Shown here: piece after piece, positions 1 through 8,032 of the stretch
Layout of the letters: every line of letters starts with the position of its first letter
Numbering within the stretch: position 1 is the stretch's first letter
Made by a program: the position numbers and the translations under genes
Notes under the pieces: model-generated
Databases searched by the model: none
Seen by the model: the letters and a program-made list of their open reading frames with translations, nothing else
Told to the model about the DNA's origin: nothing
Source: Streptomyces sp. WM6386
Lineage (GTDB): Bacteria > Actinomycetota > Actinomycetes > Streptomycetales > Streptomycetaceae
Assembly (NCBI RefSeq): GCF_000972385.1
Contig: NZ_JXTE01000034.1
Coordinates: forward strand, 22,268 to 86,267
DNA: 64,000 nucleotides
Direction of reading: 5' to 3'

Positions 1-17
1 ATGGCTGCCCCAGCCAC

Positions 18-354
18 GCAGCCATCAAATAGGACAACGAATCCACCCCGAAACAACGTCGACCTGGACACCTCTGCGCCGCCCGGCCCCTGTACGGCAC
101 CTGGATCTTGGCATCGGCCCGCAGAGCAGCCACCCGAACCGCGAGCGACAACCTCGAACACCTACTCCGCCGCAGGTCAGAGGGGTGGAAACTCCCCCGA
201 GTACCACCGGATCCCAAGCCCAAGAGCAGCGGATTCAGTCCGTCCAGGCAAAGTTGACGACCCGGCACCCGAAAATGAACGTTTCAGCAGGTCAGAGGCC
301 TGCACAGGTGGGGCGGGTGGGACTCGAACCCACGGCCGACGGATGATGAGTCCG
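18..354. repeat. Left copy of ~340-bp degenerate direct repeat (att-like)
   Basis: This stretch matches 15886-16227 in the same orientation, with runs of identity interrupted by substitutions and small indels (I estimate roughly 80%). Shared blocks include CAAATAGGACAACGAATC, CACCTACTCCGCCGCAGGTC and AGGCAAAGTTGACG. It ends in the 3' part of a tRNA gene (309-354). The pair brackets a block rich in catabolic genes and gene fragments, as expected for integration at a tRNA gene or repeated element accretion. No integrase gene is visible in the window. The repeat may continue left of position 1. Confidence 0.75.
309..354 (-). pseudogene. 3' tRNA fragment (CAT anticodon), att-core candidate
   Basis: Forty-six bases match the tRNA at 16181-16254 with one mismatch. 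They cover the discriminator base, the 3' acceptor strand, the T arm, the variable loop and the anticodon arm including CAT. Similarity stops abruptly at 354, inside the D-arm side. This is the shape left when an element integrates into a tRNA 3' end and regenerates the full gene at the other junction. It cannot fold as a tRNA by itself. Confidence 0.8.
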
Positions 355-664
355 TTGGGGATCTTGGCGGCCCTTGCCGATCCACGCCGATCCGTGACCT
401 TTTCGCAGGTCAGACGCGTTGATCGGTGTCAGTCCTGTGCGGTGCTTGTCGATGTGTTCCTGTCCTTGTGGCCCCTCAACGGCCCCTGAGCGTCTTTGAG
501 GGGGCGCTTGCAACCGCAGTAGTCCTCGTCCGCCCAGTCCGCCCAGTCCGCCCAAGGGGATAGAACCTTCACACAGCGGATTACCCTTCCCGCAGGTAGA
601 CGCCCGGTCCCCGGTGCCCGGGAGCCCCCGCCGGGGAGGCCAGCGCCAGGGCCCAGCCGCGCAG
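355..664. other. Non-coding stretch right of the tRNA fragment
   Basis: No convincing gene is seen here. It contains another GCAGGTCAGA motif at 405-414, which also occurs at 287-296 and inside the right repeat copy, and a short direct repeat (CGCCCAGTC three times near 530-550). It probably belongs to the attachment-site flank. Open frames crossing it have no recognisable protein content. Confidence 0.4.
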
Positions 665-995
665 GGGCGCCCGTCACTGACCTGGGTCAGCCCGTCCCGT
701 TCGGGGCAGTAGGTGCCGCTGGCGAGGACGACCTTGCTGGGCAACTCGCCGGGCTGCTCGGTCGTCGACACCTGCCGGTGGTTCCTCAGAGGGATGGTCA
801 CCCCGCTCCAGTCCCGGCGGCAGCCGCTTCGTCAGGCGGGCGCGGCCCGGGCACGCGGATCCAGTTCCTCGACAAGCGCGGTGAGAGTTTCCGGCTGCGG
901 GAGTTACTGGGCACCGTGTCGAGGTCGGACTCGACGGCGAGCCGGGCGAGTGTGCCGGCGACGTTTCCGCTGCCAGTCAGTCCAGGAGTCGTCAT
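665..995 (-). pseudogene. NADPH-dependent F420 reductase-like gene, frameshifted N-terminal remnant
   Basis: Three reading frames read in order give one recognisable protein. From 995 downwards comes MTTPGLTGSGNVAGTLARLA, the Rossmann GxGNxxGxLA motif, ending in a SNSR loop. A second frame then gives PETLTALVEELDPRARAAPA. A third gives VTIPLRNHRQV followed by KVVLASGTYCPERDG. This order matches the N-terminal half of NADPH:F420 oxidoreductase-like proteins, where the last segment normally reads like KVVIDTNNYY-P-RDG. At least two frameshifts and loss of the C-terminal half make it non-functional. The function of the ancestor is inferred from family knowledge only. Confidence 0.7.
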
Positions 996-1069
996 GGTGT
1001 GACAGCCGGATCACCGGCGCTCACCTTCTCCGCCCCATCGGCTTGCAGGCCCCCGGGCCGCCCGTCCTG

Positions 1070-2026
1070 TCAGGTGCGTGGCTCGCCGAGCAGGGTGGTC
1101 ACCAGGTCGAGAAAGCGGTCGAAGTCCAGGCCGGACACGGTCCGGACGATGGGCAGGTCCTCTCGCCCGTGGTGGGCTCGCCGTTCCACGACCGTCATTC
1201 CTCGGGTGAGTTCGCCGCGCCGTTCGACGTCGCAGCGGACTTCGACACACTCGATGAGCGTGGGGTCGATCAGGGCCGCGACGGCGACGCTGTCTATGAG
1301 GGAGCAATAGGACTGGTAGCCGCGGCCGTTGACGTAGTCCACGACCCGGGCGGCGAGAGCGGCCTCGGGGGTGTGCGCGTGGCGCAGCCGGTCGAGGTCG
1401 CCGTCGCGGAAGTTGATGCGGGGGTGGGTGGCGATGTCGAGTCCGACGGCCACGAGATTGAATCCGGCTCGGAAGACCCGGTGAGCCGCTTCCGGGTCGA
1501 CGAATATGTTCCATTCGCTGACCGCGTTGTCGCCGGTGGCCTGGGACCACGCGTAGGGGGTGAGTCCGTAGGAGCCACCGATGATGACCAGTTCGGTCAC
1601 CTTCTCGGGCAGGTGCGGGTCGATCTCCAGGGCGAGGGCGATGTTGGTCAGCGGGCCGAGTCCGGCGATGCTGATGTCGCCGGCGTGGGCGTTCACGGTG
1701 TCCACGATCAGTTGCGGGGCCCGGCGCGGGTCGACGGTGCGCTTCGAGACGGGGAAGTGGGACTCGGCGAGGCCGTCGGTGCCGTGCGAGAAGGGGTCGA
1801 CCGGATAGTCACCGTCCAGTGGGAGCAGCGGGCCCTGGCCGACGGGGATGTCGTCGCGGCCTAGCAGGTCGAGGACGCGTAGCGCGTTGGCGGCGGTCCG
1901 GTCCGAGGGCAGGTTGCCCGTGACAGCGGTGACGGCGCGGGTCCGCAGCTCGCGCGACTTCAGCGCGATGATGATCGCGAGGGCGTCGTCCATCCCGGGG
2001 TCGGTATCGATCAGAACGTTCTTCAT
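1070..2026 (-). CDS. Nucleoside hydrolase (IUNH family)
   Basis: The 318-residue product belongs to the inosine/uridine-preferring nucleoside hydrolases, which split the N-glycosidic bond of ribonucleosides into base and ribose. The Ca-binding signature DTDPGMDDA sits at residues 7-15, and further family blocks follow (GPLTNIALAL; the NAVSEWNIFVDPEAA region). I chose the ATG at 2026 because AGGAAAGG lies about seven bases upstream; a longer frame starts at 2050. It is divergent from a PfkB-type kinase and a nucleoside phosphorylase remnant, so a nucleoside or ribose catabolic role fits. Cytoplasmic; no signal peptide. The substrate cannot be read from sequence. Confidence 0.88.
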   Translation of the reverse strand: MKNVLIDTDPGMDDALAIIIALKSRELRTRAVTAVTGNLPSDRTAANALRVLDLLGRDDIPVGQGPLLPLDGDYPVDPFSHGTDGLAESHFPVSKRTVDPRRAPQLIVDTVNAHAGDISIAGLGPLTNIALALEIDPHLPEKVTELVIIGGSYGLTPYAWSQATGDNAVSEWNIFVDPEAAHRVFRAGFNLVAVGLDIATHPRINFRDGDLDRLRHAHTPEAALAARVVDYVNGRGYQSYCSLIDSVAVAALIDPTLIECVEVRCDVERRGELTRGMTVVERRAHHGREDLPIVRTVSGLDFDRFLDLVTTLLGEPRT

Positions 2027-2145
2027 GTACGCCTTTCCTGCGTCCGGCATCCAAGTGCTCTGGCCGAGCCCCGGGACTTAAAGGTATGGTAGATATAACA
2101 ACAAGAAGATTCAATGGCTGATGGCGGCGCACGGGAGGAGCGAAG
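2027..2145. promoter_or_regulatory. Divergent promoter region, nucleoside hydrolase / PfkB kinase
   Basis: This short region separates two divergent catabolic genes and is locally AT-rich (around 2082-2113). It holds a GGT-N12-ACA element at about 2085-2102 that weakly resembles the GGT-N12-ACC operators at 3815-3832 and 10413-10430. The match is too weak to call a GntR site. A strong ribosome binding site, GGGAGGAG (2133-2140), precedes the TTG start at 2146. Confidence 0.4.
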
Positions 2146-3069
2146 TTGTCCGAGCGGCTTGTGGCGGTGTTCTCCCACGCGGTGACCGACGAGGTGTACA
2201 CGGCGGACGGAAGGCTTGCGGCCCGCGAGGTGGGCGGGGCCGGAGCGTACGCCGCGGTCGGGGCGAGCCTGGTTTCGGCGCCCTGGGGTACGGCCATCGT
2301 GTCCGGCGTGGGCGCCAGGGACCGGCGGCGGCTGAGCGACTGGTTCCGCCGGCGCGAAGTGGACCCCGTCGGTCTGTTCGAGGTCGGCGAGCACAGCCCG
2401 GTCACTCGTGTCCGTTATCTCGACGACGGGGAGCGCGTCGAGGAGTCCGTGTTCGGGGACGCCCACTTCGCCGCGCACACTCCTTTCCCCAGCCGGTCGC
2501 CACTCGGGCCGGACCGGCTGGAGGGGGTGTATCTCTTCCACGACTCCGACGAGCGGTACTGGCAGGAGGTCGCCGCCGCGCGCCCGCGATGGCATGGCCC
2601 GGTCCTGTGGGAGATCGCCGCCAACGCCTGTACGCCGGACGCCCGCTCCCGTGTGATGGAGCTGGCCGGGCTCGTCGACGTACTGTCCCTCAACGTCACG
2701 GAGGCGGCAGCCCTGACCGGCCGGACGGACCCGCTGGAGGCGCTGTCCCGGCTGTCGGGACACGGGCTCGTCGTCGTGCTGCGGTGCGGCGCGGCCGGTT
2801 CGCTGGTCCGGCACGGAAACCGGCGCTGGCACGTGGGGGTGGCCCCCGGGCCGGTGGTCGACCCCACCGGAGGCGGCAACGCGTACTCGGGCGCCTTCCT
2901 GGCCGCCTACGCCGCGACCGGCGACATCCCGGCCTCGGCGCGGGCGGCCGCAGCTGCCGCGTCCCACGTCATCGCCCAGTACGGCGCGCCGGCCGTCGGC
3001 CCGCTCGACCGGGACGGCATCCAGCGGCACGCCCGAGCAGTAGCAGTGGAGATGTCCGCGACCACGTGA
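2146..3069 (+). CDS. PfkB-family carbohydrate kinase, Asn-variant motif
   Basis: A 307-residue ribokinase/PfkB-fold protein. The TTG start is supported by GGGAGGAG five bases upstream. The C-terminal PfkB signature reads DPTGGGNAYSGAF (residues 239-251) instead of the usual DTTGAGDAF, so the position of the catalytic-base aspartate is Asn245. This variant is known in MAK32-like members of the superfamily, so the protein may be a divergent kinase or a non-kinase ligand binder. The nucleoside phosphorylase remnant begins 12 bases downstream and was probably its operon partner. A sugar or nucleoside substrate is likely; which one is unknown. Confidence 0.8.
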   Translation: MSERLVAVFSHAVTDEVYTADGRLAAREVGGAGAYAAVGASLVSAPWGTAIVSGVGARDRRRLSDWFRRREVDPVGLFEVGEHSPVTRVRYLDDGERVEESVFGDAHFAAHTPFPSRSPLGPDRLEGVYLFHDSDERYWQEVAAARPRWHGPVLWEIAANACTPDARSRVMELAGLVDVLSLNVTEAAALTGRTDPLEALSRLSGHGLVVVLRCGAAGSLVRHGNRRWHVGVAPGPVVDPTGGGNAYSGAFLAAYAATGDIPASARAAAAAASHVIAQYGAPAVGPLDRDGIQRHARAVAVEMSATT

Positions 3070-3081
3070 CGGAGGAGCCCC

Positions 3082-3792
3082 ATGGCCGACCCCGGCTGGA
3101 ACCCCGCGCAGATCTACGACGCCTAACCGGTGCGCCGGCCACCTGCCCCGCCGGGGGCTGATGCGGAACGGCGGGCCCGCACCGTTCAGGTCGAACCCGC
3201 AGCGCGTGGCCCGCTACGTCCTGGTCACCTCCGCGATCCACTCTGCGCCTACGACGAGGATCCGGCCGAGCAGATCGCGCGACGGCTCGACGAACCCGAG
3301 CGGATCGACCCTTATAGCATGTACACGACATATTCGGGCGGCTGCAGCGGGGTTCCGGTGACCGTGGCCTCGGGCGGTAGCGGCTCCCCCGAGGCCGCCG
3401 GCCCCGGGGACGCGGTGGTCACCATCTGCGTCGTCCGGGACGAAGTGACTCCGACTTCTGCGAGGTAGGCCACCCAGGGTGGGCGGCCACTTTCAGCCGC
3501 GCCATCTGGACATCCTCGAAAGCTGGGCCCGGACCGGCGTGCTCAAGAACGGGAGTCGGCCGCCGTGGTGACGCTCGCCGGGTTGTTCGGCAGGCGGGGC
3601 GGCTCGGTCTGCTCCGTCGCCGACAACGCCATAGCCGACAGGCCCTTCACCGCTGGGGCCGGTCACGTGGCCGCCATCGACGTCGCGTTGCGCGGAGTGG
3701 TCCAGCTCGCCCGCCTCGACGCCGCCACGGCCGCCTCGGGCAGCGGCCACTGGGCGCCGACACCCTTCGAAGACATGGCCGGAACTCGTTGA
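3082..3792 (+). pseudogene. Nucleoside (uridine-type) phosphorylase, frameshifted and internally deleted
   Basis: GGAGGAG followed by ATG at 3082 marks the old start, but that frame stops after 14 codons. Further on, pieces of a PNP/UDP-family phosphorylase appear in different frames: ARYVLV (near 3208), then IARRLDEPERI with YTTYSGGCSGVPVTVASGG (around 3270-3375), and finally ESAAVVTLAGLFGRRGGSV with AIDVALRGVVQLARLD (about 3550-3720), which corresponds to the C-terminal region carrying the conserved ESAA motif. Roughly 200 codons remain of a usual ~250. Its position directly after the kinase suggests a former nucleoside phosphorolysis step. Confidence 0.72.
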
Positions 3793-3833
3793 CACGGCAT
3801 AGCAATGGTCCTATGGTACTGAAGTCAGTACCA
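3789..3833 (+). promoter_or_regulatory. Strong sigma-70-type promoter with palindromic operator
   Basis: TTGACA (3789-3794), a 17-base spacer and TATGGT (3812-3817) form a near-consensus vegetative promoter. A perfect inverted repeat, TGGTACTGAAGTCAGTACCA (3814-3833, nine-base arms), overlaps the -10 box and the predicted transcription start. A repressor bound here would block RNA polymerase. The island's GntR regulator (10485-11279) is the best candidate, because a related GGT-N12-ACC sequence precedes its own gene. It would drive the ABC importer genes. Confidence 0.78.
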
Positions 3834-3923
3834 ATACCAACAGTGCCGATAACGACGAGGTTCACGGTGCTCCTGGCGGCCCCCGCACGGGGTCGGGTGC
3901 GCGGAAGCAAAAGGAGCTGGTAC

Positions 3924-5282
3924 ATGAGCAGATCAGGGATCCGGGCGCTCGGCGCGGGCCTGGTGGCAATGGCGGCCGTACTCTCGGCGTGCTCCGGCGG
4001 CGGCTCCTCGTCCGCCGGTGGTCGTCAGACCCTCCAGCTGTGGTTCTGGGGCGCGTCGCCGCAGCAGCAGAAGACCATGCAATCGGTGCTCGTCGACGGG
4101 TTCGACGCGTCGCAGAGCAAGTACGACCTCAAGGTCACCTTCAACAACGCCGTCGACAAGAACGTCCAGGTGGCGCTCTCGGCCAACAAGGGCCCTGACA
4201 TCGTCTACGGGTCGGGGCCGGCCTTCTCGGCGGCCTACGCCGTCCAGGGCAAGCTGGCGGACATGACCCCGTACGCGGAGAAGTACGGGTGGAAGGACCG
4301 GATCCTGGCGCCGATGTACGAGTCGGGGACCGCACACGGCAAGCTCTACTCGCTGCCCAACTCCCTCAACAACCTTGGGGTCTTCTACAACAAGAAGGTC
4401 CTCGCCAAGCTGGGCGTCGGGGTGCCGACCACCTTCACCGAGCTGACCGCCGACATGGACAAGGCCGCCAAGGCGGGCCTGTACCCCTCGGTCACCGGCA
4501 ACAAGGGCTGGAAGCCGGTCAACCAGAACTACATCTCGATGTTCCTGACGCACGTGGCGGGCGGCAAGGCCGTCTACGACGCGCTCCAGGGCAAGATCAA
4601 GTGGACCGACCCGAAGATCGCCAAGGCCGTCGACGACTCCGCCGCCTTCTACAAGAAGGGCTACCTCGGCGGAAAGGACTACGCGGACCTGAACTTCGCC
4701 GAGTCCATGCAGCTGCTGGCCCAGGGCAAGTCGCCCTTCTTCTTCGGCCCCACCCTGGCCTTCCAGTTCGCCAGTGACTCCTTCAACGACGCCGCCGGGA
4801 ACACCTCGGACCTCGGCTTCGCCCCCTTCCCCAACGTCACCGCGGGTCTGCCCTCGCCCAGCGGCACCCTCGGCACCACCGCCTCGCTGTCGATCAACGC
4901 GCACTCCGCGCACAAGGACGGCGCGGCCGAGGTGATCGACTACATGATGAGCGAGAAGTTCGCCCAGCAGATGAACAAGTCCTGGCCCGGCTACTGGGGC
5001 GTCCCGCTCAAGAAGTTCGACCTCGACCCCGCCTCCTACACCGGTCTGTCCAAGGCGTACGTCCAGTCGGTCAAGGACACCATCGCCACCGTCAGCAAGG
5101 GCAACTACGGCTTCTTCGCCGGCACCTTCTTCCCGCCGGCCACCGCCACCGCCTTCACCGACGTGGACGGGGTCTGGCTCGGCACCGAGAGCACGACCGA
5201 CTTCCTGAACAAGGTGCAGTCGACCTTCGCCGCCGAGAAGGCCAAGGGTCTGGTGCCCCCGGTGCCCGAGCCCGCCGGGTAA
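3924..5282 (+). CDS. ABC sugar importer, solute-binding lipoprotein
   Basis: A 452-residue extracellular solute-binding protein of family 1 (maltose/multiple-sugar type). The N-terminus has basic residues, a hydrophobic stretch and a lipobox LSAC with Cys23, so it should be lipid-anchored outside the membrane. The ATG at 3924 follows AAGGAG; the frame is open further upstream but that part contains the promoter and operator. Two MalF/MalG-type permeases follow. No ATPase gene is in the cluster, which is common in Streptomyces, where a shared MsiK ATPase serves many importers. The ligand is likely a sugar or glycoside linked to the surrounding nucleoside/sugar catabolic genes. Confidence 0.9.
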   Translation: MSRSGIRALGAGLVAMAAVLSACSGGGSSSAGGRQTLQLWFWGASPQQQKTMQSVLVDGFDASQSKYDLKVTFNNAVDKNVQVALSANKGPDIVYGSGPAFSAAYAVQGKLADMTPYAEKYGWKDRILAPMYESGTAHGKLYSLPNSLNNLGVFYNKKVLAKLGVGVPTTFTELTADMDKAAKAGLYPSVTGNKGWKPVNQNYISMFLTHVAGGKAVYDALQGKIKWTDPKIAKAVDDSAAFYKKGYLGGKDYADLNFAESMQLLAQGKSPFFFGPTLAFQFASDSFNDAAGNTSDLGFAPFPNVTAGLPSPSGTLGTTASLSINAHSAHKDGAAEVIDYMMSEKFAQQMNKSWPGYWGVPLKKFDLDPASYTGLSKAYVQSVKDTIATVSKGNYGFFAGTFFPPATATAFTDVDGVWLGTESTTDFLNKVQSTFAAEKAKGLVPPVPEPAG

Positions 5283-5361
5283 CGGTCCCGCCCCACCGAC
5301 CCAGAGCCGTCGGATGCCGCGAGCGCACAGCGCGGCATCCGGCGCTCGGAGGAACGCGAGC

Positions 5362-6291
5362 ATGACAGCTACGGCAACTCCGGCGCCCCACCAAGCCGGC
5401 CGGCCCCCCGCGCCGGATCACCGGGCCCGCCGCGCCTACCAGCGGCGCCGGTCCCTGGTCAACCACCTGCTGGTCGCACCGGCCCTGCTCCTGTCCGTCC
5501 TGGTGGTCGTCGTACCCGGCGTCCTGACCGCGATGGCCGCCTTCACCGACTGGACCGGCATCGGCTTCCACGCCGACTACGTCGGCCTGCGCAACTTCAC
5601 CGACATCCTCGCCGACCCCGTCTTCACCACCGCCCTGGGCAACAACATCAAGTGGCTCGCCCTCTTCCTGAGCCTCCCCGCCGTCATCAGCCTGCTCACC
5701 GCCTGGCTCCTGCTCCGCAGACGCCGCACGCGCACCTTCTACCAGGTCGTCTACCTCATGCCGTACGTCCTGGCGCCGGTGGTCAACGCGATGGTGTGGC
5801 TGAACATCATCTACAACCCCAACGGCGGGGTCACCGGGGCCCTGCACATCGACTCACCGCTGTCCAGCCTGCACGGCGCGATCTACGCGGCCGCCGCCGT
5901 CGACATGTGGCACTTCTGGGGCTTCCTCACCGTCGTCTACTTCGGCGCCCTGCGACAGACACCGGTGGAACAGGTGGAAGCGGCGATCGTCGACGGCGCC
6001 GGCTCCTGGCAGGTCTTCCGGCACGTCTACCTCCCGAGCATCCGCCCCACGCTGCTGCTCATGGGCGTGATGACGGTGATCTTCTCCTTCCTCGCCTTCG
6101 ACTACGTCTACCTGCTCACGCAGGGCGGTCCCGCGCACTCCAGCGAGGTGATGGGCACCTACGCCTACGCCTTCGCGTTCTCGGCGTTCGAGTTCGGCAA
6201 GGCGTCCGCCGTCGGGCTGATCATGAGTTTCTTCGGACTGATCGCCTCGTGTGTCTACACCTGGATGAGCCGGAGGCAACTGTCGTCATGA
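5362..6291 (+). CDS. ABC sugar importer, MalF-type permease
   Basis: A 309-residue integral membrane protein with about six hydrophobic segments. The EAA loop that contacts the ATPase is clear near the C-terminal third: EQVEAAIVDGAGSWQVF, then LPSIRPTLLL. The ATG at 5362 is preceded by GGAGGAACGCGAGC, a good binding site; an upstream in-frame start at 5314 is less likely. The basic, Pro-rich N-terminus is cytoplasmic. It overlaps the second permease by four bases (ATGA), indicating translational coupling within the importer operon. Confidence 0.9.
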   Translation: MTATATPAPHQAGRPPAPDHRARRAYQRRRSLVNHLLVAPALLLSVLVVVVPGVLTAMAAFTDWTGIGFHADYVGLRNFTDILADPVFTTALGNNIKWLALFLSLPAVISLLTAWLLLRRRRTRTFYQVVYLMPYVLAPVVNAMVWLNIIYNPNGGVTGALHIDSPLSSLHGAIYAAAAVDMWHFWGFLTVVYFGALRQTPVEQVEAAIVDGAGSWQVFRHVYLPSIRPTLLLMGVMTVIFSFLAFDYVYLLTQGGPAHSSEVMGTYAYAFAFSAFEFGKASAVGLIMSFFGLIASCVYTWMSRRQLSS

Positions 6292-7139
6292 GGAACCACA
6301 GCAGGAACCACAGCGTGAAAACCCGGTGCAAGGGCGTCATGGCCCACACCGTGCTCCTGGTCTTCGCCGCCACCGCGCTCTTCCCCCTCTTCCTCGTCCT
6401 TCTCAACAGCTTCAAGTCCAACGCGGGCGTCACCGGCAGCCCGTTCTCACTGCCGGAGTCGTTCAGCCTGTCGAACTTCACGACCGCCTGGCAGTACGGC
6501 GCGTTCGGCACCGGATTCCTCAACAGCGTCCTGCTCACCGGCACCACGGTCGTCGTCGTGCTGGTCTGCTCGTCCCTGGCCGGGTACGTGCTGGCCGGAC
6601 AGAAGATCCGCATGTGGCCCGCCGTCATGGTCTACCTGACCATGGCCATGACGGTGCCGATCCAGCTGTTCATCTTTCCCCTGTACGCCGGGGTCGCCGC
6701 CCTGGGGCTCCTCGACAACGTCTTCGCGGTCGGTGTGATCCTCGCCGCCATCAACATGCCGTTCGCGACCTTCCTGATGCGCACCTTCTTCCTCAACGTC
6801 CCCAAGGAACTCGAAGAGGCGGCCCTGGTCGACGGCGCCAACGTCCTCCAGCTGATCCACCGGGTGCTGCTCCCCGTCGTACGACCCGGTCTGATCACCG
6901 TGGGCGTCATCGTCGGCCTCAGCGCCTGGAACGACTTCCTCATCTCCTCGACCTTCCTGCACGACCCGTCCGACCAGACCGTCACCCTGGGCTTCCTGTC
7001 GATGAACGGCACCTTCTCCACCCAGCTGGGCGTCATGATGGCGGGCGCCCTCGTCCTCATCCTCCCGGTCCTCGGCGTCTTCATCGCCCTGCAGCGGTAC
7101 GTCGTGGACGGCATGGCCGGCGGCGCGGTCAAGGGGTGA
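6288..7139 (+). CDS. ABC sugar importer, MalG-type permease
   Basis: A 283-residue inner-membrane permease with six predicted hydrophobic segments and the EAA loop KELEEAALVDGANVLQLIHR. The start overlaps the previous stop as ATGA. The gene is intact and ends two bases before the ADP-ribosylglycohydrolase remnant. With the lipoprotein and the other permease it forms a complete importer except for the ATP-hydrolysing subunit, probably supplied in trans. Confidence 0.9.
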   Translation: MRNHSRNHSVKTRCKGVMAHTVLLVFAATALFPLFLVLLNSFKSNAGVTGSPFSLPESFSLSNFTTAWQYGAFGTGFLNSVLLTGTTVVVVLVCSSLAGYVLAGQKIRMWPAVMVYLTMAMTVPIQLFIFPLYAGVAALGLLDNVFAVGVILAAINMPFATFLMRTFFLNVPKELEEAALVDGANVLQLIHRVLLPVVRPGLITVGVIVGLSAWNDFLISSTFLHDPSDQTVTLGFLSMNGTFSTQLGVMMAGALVLILPVLGVFIALQRYVVDGMAGGAVKG

Positions 7140-7140
7140 C

Positions 7141-7995
7141 ATGACGACGCATCCCGTAGCGACGCATCCCGCGGACCGGTACGCCGAGCAGGTGTACGCC
7201 GGAGTTCTCGGCAAGATCATCGGCGTCTGTCTCGGACGCCCCGTCGAGGGCTGGCCCTACCAGGACATCACCGACCGGTTCGGAGAGGTCGGCCGGTACG
7301 TCAACGACGACCTCGGCGTCCCGCTGGTCGTCGCCGACGACGACATCTCCGGCACCCTCGCCTTCGCCCGCGTCGTCCTCGACAACCATGCGGAAGCGTT
7401 CCTGCATGAACTGGACTGGCGCGGCGCACCGGAGCGGTTCGAGCAGAGCGGCGTCCTGCTCGCCTCCATCTGGGACACCAAACCCCCGGCACTCGCGCCC
7501 TGGGTGAGTTCGGCGAAGAACTTCGAGGCCGACTTCGCCGTCACCTACTCCGTCTCCCACCCGGACGCCCTCGGCGTAGTCACCACCGGCACCCGGGAGT
7601 GGACCGACTACGCCGTGGCCAGCCGGCTCACCCTCTCCCTGCACGAGACCGCCGGCCTGGTCGTCCGCAGCAGAGGCCACCGCCGCTTCTACGCGGGAGC
7701 CTTCACCGGCGGAGACCGCCTGCGCCTGCTGCGCCAGCGCGACGGCGAACACCACGTCCTTGCCGAGACTCCGTTCTCGTACGAGCGCGACCACCCGTAC
7801 GCGGTGGAACTGCGCTGTCGTGGCAGGGATCTCGCGCTGTCCGTCGACGGCAGGACCCGGCTCACCGGCACCACCGCCGACACCCTCGGCGGTGGCACGG
7901 GCTTCGTCGTCGAGCGCGGCGCCGTCGCGGCCGACGGCGTACGCGTCTCACGACTCGCCGCGCCCTGGGCGGGCGGGACGGCGTGGGCAACCACC
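7141..7995 (+). pseudogene. ADP-ribosylglycohydrolase-like protein with large internal deletion
   Basis: The N-terminal part (about residues 14-75) is typical of ADP-ribosylglycohydrolase-fold proteins: YAGVLGKIIGVCLGRPVEGW and the metal-site VADDDISGT. About residue 95 the sequence jumps to what is normally the C-terminal accessory domain of ~700-residue relatives: FAVTYSVSHPDALG, TTGTREWTDYAV, then a beta-rich concanavalin-like stretch to about 7960. The middle, with the second metal-binding block, is missing in frame. No stop codon follows; the frame stays open through yjbQ and into the kinase ending at 9375. The listed end is approximate. Probably inactive as a hydrolase. Confidence 0.65.
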
Positions 7996-8032
7996 CATGG
8001 AACCACCATGAACAGACAAGAAAGGCACATCG

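Noticed and set aside
1..489. Open frame of 162 codons at the left edge
   Set aside because: It lies over the att-like repeat and tRNA fragment; composition is that of non-coding GC-rich DNA.
713..1864. Long plus-strand frame opposite the nucleoside hydrolase
   Set aside because: It is the shadow of the minus-strand gene, which has all family motifs.
2085..2102. Third GntR operator in the divergent region
   Set aside because: Only 8 of 18 positions match the operator at 3815-3832, close to chance.
5652..7139. 495-codon frame starting inside the first permease
   Set aside because: The first ~210 codons are an Arg/His-rich shadow; only the part from 6288 is the real MalG-type permease.
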